64,000 bases of DNA from Massilia solisilvae (GTDB lineage: Bacteria; Pseudomonadota; Gammaproteobacteria; Burkholderiales; Burkholderiaceae_D). The stretch is taken from positions 744,001 through 808,000 of the forward strand of contig NZ_JANUGV010000002.1 in assembly GCF_024753215.1 (NCBI RefSeq), in the 5' to 3' direction. The notes below the pieces were generated by a model. It was given only the letters and a program-made list of their open reading frames with translations, ran no database searches and was not told where the DNA came from. This document shows positions 1 through 8,097 of this stretch, in pieces (position 1 is the first letter of the stretch; every line of letters starts with the position of its first letter). The position numbers and the translations under genes were made by a program.

Positions 1-437
1 TTGACGCGGTCGCTGGCGACGATGTCGGCGTACCACTCGCGCACATCGACGTCGTTGTACAGGTCGGTCAGCCCCTTCTTGCGGTAGCTGTTCGCGCCCA
101 TGCCCTCCAGGTGCTTCAGGAACGGCGAATTCCACTCGCGCGCGGCGCGCGCCTTGGCCACCAAGGTCAGCCCGTCTGCCGCTTTGAATTCCATGTTCAG
201 GCGCAAGCTCGTGCGCGCCATGGACACCTTGCCCTTGTCGTTGTAGTCGGGCGTGTCCTGCCAGTTCTTGGCATTGATGGACACTTCCTCGCGCAGGTAA
301 CCGTCGAAATGGAAACGGTCGTCCCCGTTGTTGTCGCCGGCCAGCGCCAGCGGGCTGGCGGCGGCCATCACGGCGGTAGGAACGAGCGCGCGGAGCAGGT
401 GGCCTCGGCGTGCCGGTTTGGTCTTGCGTTGCTTCAT
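1..437 (-). CDS. DUF1302-like outer-membrane protein, N-terminal part only
   Basis: The first 145 codons of a minus-strand gene are visible; the rest lies beyond the window's left edge. The protein opens with a basic stretch and a hydrophobic segment ending ALA-GD, a Sec signal peptide. The mature part begins DDRFHFDGYLREEVSVN and continues with alternating polar/hydrophobic strands typical of a beta-barrel start. It resembles DUF1302 proteins, which commonly sit beside DUF1329, YCF48-like and MMPL-type RND genes, as here. The start at 437 has a GGGAGA ribosome site. A role in passage of a hydrophobic compound across the outer membrane is inferred from context; the family assignment is by eye. 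Confidence 0.7.
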   Translation of the reverse strand, partial: MKQRKTKPARRGHLLRALVPTAVMAAASPLALAGDNNGDDRFHFDGYLREEVSINAKNWQDTPDYNDKGKVSMARTSLRLNMEFKAADGLTLVAKARAAREWNSPFLKHLEGMGANSYRKKGLTDLYNDVDVREWYADIVASDRV

Positions 438-512
438 GTTGTCTCCCTTGAGGGCGTGGAAAAGAATCGGAAATCCCTGTTTTTTTCGAATCACTTCTGT
501 TTTGCTCGGAAC

Positions 513-2888
513 TCAAGCAACCTGTGGCTGCGCTGCCTTCGCATCGACTGGCTTTCCCGGGTCGCCGAAGATGAACTTCGGGCGCGTCACGTAGATCAGC
601 GAAGGCATCACGAACAGTGCCGACATGGCCGACACCGACAGCCAGATGGCCATCAACAGTCCCATCTCCGCCTGGAAGCGCAGCGACGAGACCCACCACA
701 GGAGCGTGCTCAGGATCAGTACGCTCGCGGTGACGATCACGCCCATGCCGGCCGAATGCAGGGCCTGGCTGATGGCGCGCTCGGGCGTACTGCCGATGGC
801 GATTTCTTCCTTGACGCGGTCGGCGATGTAGAACGCGTAGTCCACGCCCAGGCCGATGCCCAGCGCGGCCACCGGCACGGTATTGATGTTCATGCCGATG
901 CCTTTCCACACCATGAAGGCGAAGGTCAGCATGTTGGAAATGATGACCGGCACCATGAACAGCATCCCGGCGATCGTCGAGCGGTACACGATGGTGCACA
1001 GCACCGCCAGCACCAGCAGCGCCAGCGCGATCGCCTCGATCTGGCTGGACAGGATGATTTCGTTGATGGCCGCCATGACGCCCACCGCGCCGCCGGCCAG
1101 CTGCCAGTGGCCTTCCTTGAGCGGGTTGGCGGCGATGAACTCCTTGATGCGCGCCACCGCGGTGCGAATGGTTTCGCCCTGGCGGTCGCGGAACATCAGG
1201 GTGACCGCGCCGTTGGCCGATGCCTTGTCCACAAAGCGGTCCATGTCGCCCGGCTCGGAGACCGATTCGAGCATCGCCATCAGGCTGCCGTTGACGGCCG
1301 CGTTGTCCGACATCTCGAGGTAGTGTGGATTGCCCTCGTGCAGGCTGGCATTGATCTGCGGGATCACGTCGGCGATCGAGACCGAGCCGCCGATCTCGGG
1401 CTGCACTTCCATGAAGCGCTGGAAGCGGTCCATCGACTGCAGCACTTCGTTGCTCTTGACCACGCCGGCCTTGCCGTCCTCGCCGATCACCACGAACATG
1501 CGGTCCACGCCTTCAAAGCGCGAGTTGATGGCCTTGGAATCCTGGTTGTACTTCGCGTGCGGCCACAGGATCGGCGAACCCGGATTGGCGTCGCCGATCT
1601 TCAGGTTCAGCGCATAGATGCCGGCGCCGACCACCACCAGCAGGCTCACGCCCAGCACCGCATAGCGAGCGCGCGACAGGGTGATGCCAACCGCGAAGTC
1701 CAGCACCTTGCGCAGGACCGGCTGCAGGTTCAGCGGGTGCGCAAAGCCGCGCGGCTTGCGAATCCACGACAGCAGCACCGGCGTCAGGATGACGGCGCTG
1801 ACCGTCAGGGTGGACACCCACACCACCGACAGCACGGTCAGTTTTTGCAGCATCGGGATCGGGCTGAGCGCGACCACGGCCATGCAGGCGGCGTCGGCGA
1901 TCACGCCCAGCATGCCGGGGCGGAACAGGTCGGCCAGCGCGACCCGCGCCGCAATGCGCGACAGCTCCGGCCCATCGACCGTGGCCTGGGTTTCCAGCTC
2001 GTCGTCGAAGCGGTTGACGATCTGCACCGAGTGCGACACGGCGCGCGAAGTGATGAGCATGGCCACCACGATCACCAGCGGCTCGAAATTGATGGCCAGG
2101 ATCTGGCAAATGCCCAGCGCCCAGATCGCGCTCACCAGACCGGCCAGCAGGGGCAGCAGCACGCCGCGCCAGGTGCGCAGCAGCACGAACAGCATGGCCA
2201 GCGTCACGCCCAGCGCGTAGAACACCAGGTGCAGGGTCTCGGGCAGGTAGTGGTTCACCCAGCCGAACAGGATCGGGTCACCGACCACGCGGATCTTGAC
2301 CGAGCGGTCATCGACCTTGGCGATCAGCGCATTGATCTCCTTGAAGACGGTGGCGTAGTCCACCTTCTGGTCGATGAAGTCGACCGTGATCAGGGTGGCC
2401 TGCAGGTCCTTGGAGACATAGGGGCCGTACACCAGCGGATTGCGCAGCACCGCCGCTTTCAGCTCGGCCATCTGGTCGGCGGTCTGGGGCACGTCCGGCC
2501 ACATTACCGGCACGCTCTCGATGCCGCTGGTGGAAGCGTGCACTTCCTTGAGCTTTTTCGAGGCCAGCGAGGTGATCTGGAACTGGTTGACGGCCGACAC
2601 TTCGCGCAGGCCCAGGGTCAGGTCGCGCACCTTGCCCAGCACTGACTGCTGGAAGATGTCGCCCTTGTCCACCTCGAGCATGATGGTGACGATGTTCGAG
2701 CCGCCGAAGGTGTCCTTGAATTTCTCGTGGGTCTTCACGTACTCGTGTTTGGAGGGCAGCATGTCCTCGAACACGGTGCGGACCTGGATATGCAGGGCGA
2801 ACCAGCTCAGGACCAGGGTACAGGCCAGCAGCAGGCCGACGACCAGCTTGCGTCTCTCGACGCAGAAATGCGCGATGCGTTCAATCAT
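513..2888 (-). CDS. RND superfamily (MMPL-type) transporter
   Basis: A 791-residue inner-membrane protein with the duplicated MMPL/RND layout. One membrane helix lies at about residues 15-33, a large periplasmic loop follows to about 210, a cluster of helices spans about 215-405, a second loop spans about 425-620, and a second helix cluster spans about 625-770. The family uses proton motive force to move lipids, sterols or other hydrophobic molecules, without a separate adaptor. It lies between the YCF48-like gene (30 bp upstream) and the DUF1302 gene (75 bp downstream) on the same strand, a common trio. The substrate cannot be read from the sequence; it is presumably linked to the catabolic block. 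Confidence 0.88.
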   Translation of the reverse strand: MIERIAHFCVERRKLVVGLLLACTLVLSWFALHIQVRTVFEDMLPSKHEYVKTHEKFKDTFGGSNIVTIMLEVDKGDIFQQSVLGKVRDLTLGLREVSAVNQFQITSLASKKLKEVHASTSGIESVPVMWPDVPQTADQMAELKAAVLRNPLVYGPYVSKDLQATLITVDFIDQKVDYATVFKEINALIAKVDDRSVKIRVVGDPILFGWVNHYLPETLHLVFYALGVTLAMLFVLLRTWRGVLLPLLAGLVSAIWALGICQILAINFEPLVIVVAMLITSRAVSHSVQIVNRFDDELETQATVDGPELSRIAARVALADLFRPGMLGVIADAACMAVVALSPIPMLQKLTVLSVVWVSTLTVSAVILTPVLLSWIRKPRGFAHPLNLQPVLRKVLDFAVGITLSRARYAVLGVSLLVVVGAGIYALNLKIGDANPGSPILWPHAKYNQDSKAINSRFEGVDRMFVVIGEDGKAGVVKSNEVLQSMDRFQRFMEVQPEIGGSVSIADVIPQINASLHEGNPHYLEMSDNAAVNGSLMAMLESVSEPGDMDRFVDKASANGAVTLMFRDRQGETIRTAVARIKEFIAANPLKEGHWQLAGGAVGVMAAINEIILSSQIEAIALALLVLAVLCTIVYRSTIAGMLFMVPVIISNMLTFAFMVWKGIGMNINTVPVAALGIGLGVDYAFYIADRVKEEIAIGSTPERAISQALHSAGMGVIVTASVLILSTLLWWVSSLRFQAEMGLLMAIWLSVSAMSALFVMPSLIYVTRPKFIFGDPGKPVDAKAAQPQVA

Positions 2889-2918
2889 GGGAACAATCTC
2901 GAAAAATGGTGCGGGGAT

Positions 2919-3968
2919 TCAATTCGATGCCAGCGGGGTCCACTGGCGGCCGTCCCAGCTGCCCAGGTCGGCGCCGGCCAGCCAGTAGCCGCGGCCGGCG
3001 GCCAGCACGCGGGTGTGCCAGGACAGCGCGTGCTCGCCCAGCACGCCGGCCTTCCATTGCAGGCCGTCGGCGCCGCTCGTGCCGCTGACCCAGCGGCCCA
3101 TGGCGCCGGTGGCGAACCATTCGTTGCGGTCGGCATTCCAGGCCACGTCGAGCAGGTGTTCGTGCGCCGGCACTTTGACGCTGGTCCAGCTGCGGCCGCC
3201 GTCGCCGGTGGTCAGCACGACGCCCTCGAGCCCGACGGCAACGCCGTTGGCGGTATCGCGAAAGGCCAACCCCATCAGCGAGCTTTGCACCGGCGGCTGT
3301 TCCTTTTCCCAGCTCTTGCCGCCGTCGCTGCTGCGCAGGATCTTGCCGAACTCGCCCACCACCACCAGCACGCCGCCGTCGAGGATGGCCACATCGTTCC
3401 AGGCCACGTCTTCTTCCTCGCGCAGGCGCTGCCAGGTCTTGCCGTAGTCCTGGGAGCGCAGCAGCGCCCCCATCTCGCCCACCGCCACCGCCACGCCGTT
3501 GGCGCCGGCGCGTACCCGGTTGAGCTTGTTGGCCACCTGCGAGCGCGGCACGTTGTCGACCTGGCGCCAGTGCTTGCCGCCGTCTTCGGTGACCAGGATG
3601 ACGTTGTCGTTGCCGACCGCCACTGCGTGCGCGCCGTCGAATGCGGCAATGTCCTGCAGCGACAGGCTGCCCGGCGTGGCAGCGCGTGCGACCTTGCGGT
3701 CCGCGCCGATGGCCAGGATCTTGCCGTTGGAGGCGGCGGCCAGCAGCGCGCCGTCCGCTGCGTGCGCGATGCCGTACACGCGGTCGCGCCGTTCCAGCGC
3801 CGGCGGTGTGACGCTGCCGCCCACGGCCTTGGGTTTGATAAACAGGCCGGCATAGAGCAGGCCGGCGATGATCATCCATGGCAGCGCCGACACAACCAGA
3901 TTGGCCAGGCGTGCTGCTGCGCCCGTCCGGGCCGGGTTCTCCACGCGAAGACTGGAGGACTTGTTCAT
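2919..3968 (-). CDS. YCF48/BNR-repeat beta-propeller protein, membrane anchored
   Basis: About 349 residues. A single hydrophobic helix near the N-terminus (about residues 25-43) is followed by repeated units carrying the BNR/Asp-box signature S-x-D-x-G-x-x-W, seen as TEDGGKHW, SQDYGKTW, SSDGGKSW and TGDGGRSW. This predicts a periplasmic seven-bladed propeller like the Ycf48/HCF136 photosystem assembly factors; such proteins next to MMPL/RND transporters are thought to act as accessory factors. The ATG at 3968 was chosen; a TTG at 3995 would add nine residues. It is the first gene of a unit with the RND and DUF1302 genes, and tandem XylS-type boxes lie about 75-110 bp upstream of the start. 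Confidence 0.8.
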   Translation of the reverse strand: MNKSSSLRVENPARTGAAARLANLVVSALPWMIIAGLLYAGLFIKPKAVGGSVTPPALERRDRVYGIAHAADGALLAAASNGKILAIGADRKVARAATPGSLSLQDIAAFDGAHAVAVGNDNVILVTEDGGKHWRQVDNVPRSQVANKLNRVRAGANGVAVAVGEMGALLRSQDYGKTWQRLREEEDVAWNDVAILDGGVLVVVGEFGKILRSSDGGKSWEKEQPPVQSSLMGLAFRDTANGVAVGLEGVVLTTGDGGRSWTSVKVPAHEHLLDVAWNADRNEWFATGAMGRWVSGTSGADGLQWKAGVLGEHALSWHTRVLAAGRGYWLAGADLGSWDGRQWTPLASN

Positions 3969-4043
3969 AAGGCGATCCACAAAGTTGACGTGCAAAAAGG
4001 AACTTCCAGAAAATTCATTGTCTCGACCCCGCTCCTGCGCGAC

Positions 4044-4077
4044 TATCCAACCACTGCGTGCTTATCCTTTGCCTGCA
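4044..4077 (-). promoter_or_regulatory. Tandem XylS/AntR-type operator before the YCF48-RND-DUF1302 unit
   Basis: Read on the minus strand, positions 4077-4063 give TGCA-GGCAAA-GGATA and 4058-4044 give CGCA-GTGGTT-GGATA, separated by 4 bp. The first is a perfect match to the TGCA-N6-GGNTA consensus of XylS-family regulators; the second has one mismatch. An ACCGCC element lies upstream, as at the other two sites in this block. Binding by the AraC-family gene at 12942-13937 is inferred. Confidence 0.6.
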
Positions 4078-4123
4078 ACATTCATGGCGGTTCGGCATGC
4101 ACGATCCGGATAAGGCGCAGCGC

Positions 4124-4166
4124 AAAAAAAAGACGACGTGTCCGGGTCGTGCCCGCAGACGTCGTC
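4124..4166 (-). terminator. Rho-independent terminator after the M20-like gene
   Basis: On the minus strand an 8-bp stem, GACGACGT pairing with ACGTCGTC, is followed by eight Ts. It lies about 40 bp past the stop of the gene at 4209 and separates the Rieske/amidase unit from the YCF48 promoter. Confidence 0.8.
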
Positions 4167-4208
4167 AAACCCAGAAACAGTCTTCAGGGAGGGAGCAGGG
4201 CGCCGGCG

Positions 4209-5540
4209 TTACAAGCCCAGCTCGCTGCGTGGCCGTGTCAGCGTATCCACCAGCGCGTACAGGATTTTTTTGGCACAGGGGATCAGCTCGGGAATGTAGG
4301 TCGCGCCCATGCCGCCCAGGCCCTCGGCCACCGGCAGCGGTGCGCCTTGCGCCGGCCACGGCCAGCCCACGCGTGCGGTCGGCACACCCCAGCGGCGCAG
4401 CGCGGCGCCGTCGGTCTGGCCGCCCAGCCAGTCGGGCGTGCCGTGCGGCCGGCCCTCGATGTGTTCCCAGCCGCGCTTGCAGGACTGGATGATCCAGTTC
4501 TGAGGGTCGGTGGTGCCGCCGGGGACCGAGCCGTACATCTCCCAGTCCATGTCCAGCTCGGGACGGCGCGCCTTGAGTTCGGCCACGAAGGCGGCGAATT
4601 GCGCCTTCACCTCGGCCGGCGACGTGCGCGGGTTGACGCGCACGTCGAAGAACAGTTCGGTCAGGAAGGACGGGAAGGCAGGGCGCTCCGGATCGCCGCC
4701 GCGCACGCCGGCAATCCAGCCATGCGGCTTGACCACGCCCGAGGTGTTGTTCTCGGCATAGTCGATGATCCACTTTTCCAGTTCCGGGATGACGGTGGCG
4801 GTGGCGCCGACCGAGCTGCGGAACCCCGGCGTGTCGTGCGGCACGCCCGCGTAGCCCAGGGTGCCGTACACGCGCAGCTTGAACCAGGCCATGCCCGGCT
4901 CTTCGTGGTACACCCAGTTCCATGGCTTCATGATGATCGCAAAGTCGGGGTACATGCCGCGGTTGAGCAGGTGCAGCACGCCGCCGGACATGCCGGCGTG
5001 CTGGCGCGCGCCGATGTCCACCGGCATGCCGCCGTCGGCCAGGCCCATCAGCAGGTCGCCGCGCAGCGGCACCTGCGCTTCGATGAGCGCGGTGGCCACT
5101 TCGGTCAGCGTCGCGATCATGCCCTTGGGGTTGCTCGCGCCCAAGCCGAACACCCAGTCCTCGACCTGCGCCGCGCGCGGCTGCATGTCGGCCTCGGTGG
5201 CCGGGCCGGTCAGCAGTTCGCGTTCGGCGGGCGTGCAGTCCAGGTGCGTGTCGATCGGCGCATACAGCATCACCGAGGCGCCGCCGCCGCTGCCGCGGTA
5301 CTGGGCCTTGACGTTGCCGCTGATGTCGGTCAGCGGCTGGTAGCTGGCGTCAAAGCCCACCTTGCCCAGGTGCGCGGCCATGAACTCGCTGGCTGCGCGC
5401 GTGGCCCCGGTCGGGCTGTGGATGTTGGTCAGCTCGAACAGCAGTTGCTGCAGGCGCTTGGGGTCGATCCGCGCGCAGGCGGCTTGATACCATTGCTGCT
5501 GTTCGGCGGAGAGCGGGGCGGGGGTGGTAGCGGGAAGCAT
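4209..5540 (-). CDS. M20-family peptidase-like protein with altered metal site
   Basis: About 443 residues with the overall M20 (ArgE/DapE/CPG2) layout: an N-terminal hydrolase domain, an inserted dimerisation domain at about 215-330, and the end of the hydrolase domain. The HxD motif survives as DTHLD, but the usual bridging aspartate position reads GASNPKG (Asn), the catalytic Glu-Glu pair reads ADGGMP, the next acidic ligand reads IIMKP (Lys), and the last histidine is not evident. By eye, most zinc ligands are therefore missing, which suggests a non-canonical activity or a non-enzymatic role. The ATG at 5540 has a good AAGGAA site; an upstream ATG at 5561 is possible. It is the last gene of the Rieske unit. 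Confidence 0.75.
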   Translation of the reverse strand: MLPATTPAPLSAEQQQWYQAACARIDPKRLQQLLFELTNIHSPTGATRAASEFMAAHLGKVGFDASYQPLTDISGNVKAQYRGSGGGASVMLYAPIDTHLDCTPAERELLTGPATEADMQPRAAQVEDWVFGLGASNPKGMIATLTEVATALIEAQVPLRGDLLMGLADGGMPVDIGARQHAGMSGGVLHLLNRGMYPDFAIIMKPWNWVYHEEPGMAWFKLRVYGTLGYAGVPHDTPGFRSSVGATATVIPELEKWIIDYAENNTSGVVKPHGWIAGVRGGDPERPAFPSFLTELFFDVRVNPRTSPAEVKAQFAAFVAELKARRPELDMDWEMYGSVPGGTTDPQNWIIQSCKRGWEHIEGRPHGTPDWLGGQTDGAALRRWGVPTARVGWPWPAQGAPLPVAEGLGGMGATYIPELIPCAKKILYALVDTLTRPRSELGL

Positions 5541-5567
5541 GGGTGGTTCCTTGTGTGCCATCGGCTC

Positions 5568-6593
5568 TTAATTGCTTGGCGTGAATTGTTCGCTGAAGAT
5601 GTTGCCCGGATTGGCGCCGAGCTCGATCAGGCGGCGGGTGGCGGCGTCGATCATCACTTGCGGCCCGCACAGGTAGGCCACGGTGTCGGGATGCACGTCG
5701 CCTTCGCGCAGGGCACTGACCGGATTGCCGTGATGCATGCCTTCCTGCGCATCGCGGTCGACGCAGATGCGCGTGTCGAGCGTCGGCAGCCATTGCTTGC
5801 GCAGTTCGATCTCTTCCAGGCTGAACAGGGCGTCCGGCGTGGCGCAGCCAAAGCTGAGCAGCATCGGCGGCTTGCGCCCGCCGTACTGGCGCAGCGTGTC
5901 GATCATCGACAGGATCGGCGCCAGGCCCGTGCCGCCGGCCACGAAGATGTGCGGTGCGCGCTTGTGTTCTTCGCGCAGGAAGAACGAGCCGTAGGGGCCG
6001 CGCAGCTTGAGCACCTGGTCCGGCTCGGCCACCTTGGACAGGAAGTTGGACATCGCGCCGTCGGGCAGGATGCGGATCAGGAACTCCATCTTCGGCAAAT
6101 CGGTTGCCACGCTCGACGGCGAGTAGCTGCGCAGCACGCCCAGACCCGGCACTTCGATCTGCATGAACTGGCCGGGACGGAAGTCCATCCATTCGCCCTC
6201 GGCCAGTTCGACCGTCAGGCGCACGACATTGCTGGCGATCTGCTCGACCGAATCGATGAAGGCATGGACATCGTGCGCGACGATGGCGCCCGCTTCGCTG
6301 CTGTAGGCCAGCTCGAAGCTGCAATCGGAGCCGGCTTCGCACACGCACAACAGGCGCGTGCCGGCCGCCACTTCGCTGGCCAGCAGGGTGGAGCTGGCGC
6401 CGGCGCGGGTGTGGGCGTCGCCGCAGGCCAGCGTGGCGGTGCAGGTCGAGCAGCTGCCCGACTGGCACTGGTACAGGACGGGAATCTCGGCGGCGATGGC
6501 GGCGTCAAGGATGAGCTCGCCGGGCGCGACCTCAAAACTGCGGCTGACGCCATCGGCGTAGTTGAGGGTGATTTGGTGCATGTTCTTGCTCAT
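5568..6593 (-). CDS. Ferredoxin-NAD(P) reductase of a Rieske oxygenase system (CarAd-like)
   Basis: A 341-residue electron-transfer component. Residues about 5-90 form a plant-type [2Fe-2S] domain with C-x4-C-x2-C (CQSGSCSTC) and a fourth cysteine in LLCVC. An FAD domain follows with the RSYS motif, then an NAD domain with GGTGLAPILSM and a CGPQVMID end motif. The order Fe2S2-FAD-NAD matches CarAd, BenC and phenol-hydroxylase reductases. It passes electrons from NAD(P)H to the Rieske oxygenase encoded two genes upstream. No separate ferredoxin is encoded nearby, so a two-component system is inferred. The start at 6593 gives MSKNMHQ; it lies 11 bp after the amidase stop. Confidence 0.9.
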   Translation of the reverse strand: MSKNMHQITLNYADGVSRSFEVAPGELILDAAIAAEIPVLYQCQSGSCSTCTATLACGDAHTRAGASSTLLASEVAAGTRLLCVCEAGSDCSFELAYSSEAGAIVAHDVHAFIDSVEQIASNVVRLTVELAEGEWMDFRPGQFMQIEVPGLGVLRSYSPSSVATDLPKMEFLIRILPDGAMSNFLSKVAEPDQVLKLRGPYGSFFLREEHKRAPHIFVAGGTGLAPILSMIDTLRQYGGRKPPMLLSFGCATPDALFSLEEIELRKQWLPTLDTRICVDRDAQEGMHHGNPVSALREGDVHPDTVAYLCGPQVMIDAATRRLIELGANPGNIFSEQFTPSN

Positions 6594-6604
6594 GGTGGTG
6601 ATAT

Positions 6605-8002
6605 TCAGATGCCGGGCGGATGCTGCTTGTGCCAGTCGCTGACGCGCTGCACGGCCATGCCGGCGCGGCACAGGAGCGCTTCCGAGCCCTTCTTGCCGAT
6701 GAATTGCGCGCCCAGGGGCAGGCCCGCCTGCGTGAAGCCGCAAGGCAGGCTCAGGCAGGGATGGCCGCTGACGTTGAACGGCGAGGTGAACTGGATCAGG
6801 CGGCGATTCGCTTCCGGGTCCAGCGCCAGGCCGGCCAGTTGTTCGTAGGTGGGCGCCGCATACGGCTGCACCGGTGCCAGCACCAGGTCGACCTGGTCGA
6901 GCAGGGCATCGACTTCGCCGGTGAAGCGTTGCGCGTCCAGCAGGATGCGCTGGTATTCCAGGCCGGTCAGTTCGAGCCCGCCATCGATCAGGCGGCTCAG
7001 CGCAGGGCCGTATTCGGCCGCGCGGGCCGGGTAGGTGGCTGCGTGCGCCACCGCGGTCTGCACGCCGCAGTGTTTTTCCCAACTGGTGCTCACGGCACGG
7101 GTATCGGGCATGCGCACGCTGTGCAGCACGCCGCCGCCTTCTTCGATGAAGGCCATGATTTGCTGCAGGCCGCGCTGGATGGCCGGGTCGACGCCGTCGC
7201 TGAGCCAGCTTTCGTCGACGCCCACGCGCAGGCCCACCAGGCTGTCGTCAATGCCGGATGCCGCGGGCGCGGCGCCAGGCAGCGAGGTGGGGTCTTTCGG
7301 ATCGTGGCCGGCAACGACGGACAGCAGCGCGAGCGCGTCCCTGGCGCTGCGCGCCATCGTGCCGACGTGGTCGAGGCTGGCGGCCAGCTCGAACGCGCCG
7401 TGGCGGCTGACGCGGCCCCAGGTGGGCTTGATGCCCGTCAGGTTGTTGGCCGCGCTGGGGAAACGGATCGAGCCGCCGGTATCGGTGCCCAGCGCGCCGT
7501 AGCACAGGCCGGCTGCGGTGGCCACGCCGCTGCCGCTGGACGAGGCGCCGGCCCAGTGTTCGGCGCCCCATGGATTGGCGGGCGCCGGCAAGTCGGGATG
7601 GTGGATGGCAAACGCGCCTTCGGTCATGCGCAGCTTGCCGAGGATGATCGCGCCCGCATCCTTCAGGCGCTGGACCACGGTCGCATCTTGCGGCGCCATG
7701 TAGTCGCGGTAGATCGTGGTGCCGGCGGTGGTCGGCATGTCCTTTGTCCAGAACAGGTCCTTGACGCCGACCGGCACGCCGTGCAGCGGGCCGCGCCATT
7801 GGCCGCGCGCGAGTTCCGCTTCGGCCTGGCGCGCCTGCGCGAGCGCCTGCTCGGCCGCGACCCAGGCATAGCTGTTGAGCGAACCGTCGAGCTGCCCGAT
7901 GCGCGCCAGTTGCGCCTGCGTGACTTCAACGGGCGAGATCTCGCCACTGCGCATGAGCTGCGACAGCTCGGACATCTCGAGGTAGTGCAATTGGTTTTCC
8001 AT
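6605..8002 (-). CDS. Amidase-signature family hydrolase
   Basis: About 465 residues, normal for the amidase-signature family. The Ser-cisSer-Lys machinery is visible: the lysine in GVPVGVKDLF (about residue 80), the Gly/Ser-rich stretch GASSSGSGVATAAG (about 155), and the nucleophile serine in GTDTGGSIRFPSA (about 180). The enzyme should hydrolyse an amide to acid and amine, in the cytoplasm. The ATG at 8002 has GGAG five bases upstream; a GTG at 8008 is an alternative. It lies between the Rieske oxygenase and reductase genes, so its substrate is probably an amide made or used by that pathway. The actual substrate is unknown. Confidence 0.9.
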   Translation of the reverse strand: MENQLHYLEMSELSQLMRSGEISPVEVTQAQLARIGQLDGSLNSYAWVAAEQALAQARQAEAELARGQWRGPLHGVPVGVKDLFWTKDMPTTAGTTIYRDYMAPQDATVVQRLKDAGAIILGKLRMTEGAFAIHHPDLPAPANPWGAEHWAGASSSGSGVATAAGLCYGALGTDTGGSIRFPSAANNLTGIKPTWGRVSRHGAFELAASLDHVGTMARSARDALALLSVVAGHDPKDPTSLPGAAPAASGIDDSLVGLRVGVDESWLSDGVDPAIQRGLQQIMAFIEEGGGVLHSVRMPDTRAVSTSWEKHCGVQTAVAHAATYPARAAEYGPALSRLIDGGLELTGLEYQRILLDAQRFTGEVDALLDQVDLVLAPVQPYAAPTYEQLAGLALDPEANRRLIQFTSPFNVSGHPCLSLPCGFTQAGLPLGAQFIGKKGSEALLCRAGMAVQRVSDWHKQHPPGI

Positions 8003-8059
8003 GTTCACTCCATGCCGCGCAAGAAGCCGGCCAGGGGCCGGCCGCGTTGCAGGGCAGCG

Positions 8060-8086
8060 AAAAAGGCCGCGCGCGGCGGCGCGGCC
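8060..8086 (-). terminator. Terminator-like hairpin between the Rieske and amidase genes
   Basis: On the minus strand, GGCCGCGC pairs with GCGCGGCC around a 6-base loop and is followed by five Ts. It lies 11 bp past the Rieske stop and about 60 bp before the amidase. It could give partial termination, making oxygenase mRNA more abundant than the downstream genes. Confidence 0.6.
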
Positions 8087-8097
8087 TTGTCTGTTGC

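Noticed and set aside
111-2645. Long plus-strand open frame (844 codons) opposite the RND transporter
   Set aside because: Arg/His/Gln-rich shadow of the RND gene in high-GC DNA; no start context and no family features.
2727-6848. Plus-strand open frame of 1373 codons across five minus-strand genes
   Set aside because: It crosses gene boundaries, a terminator and an operator and has shadow-type composition; the minus-strand genes are clear.
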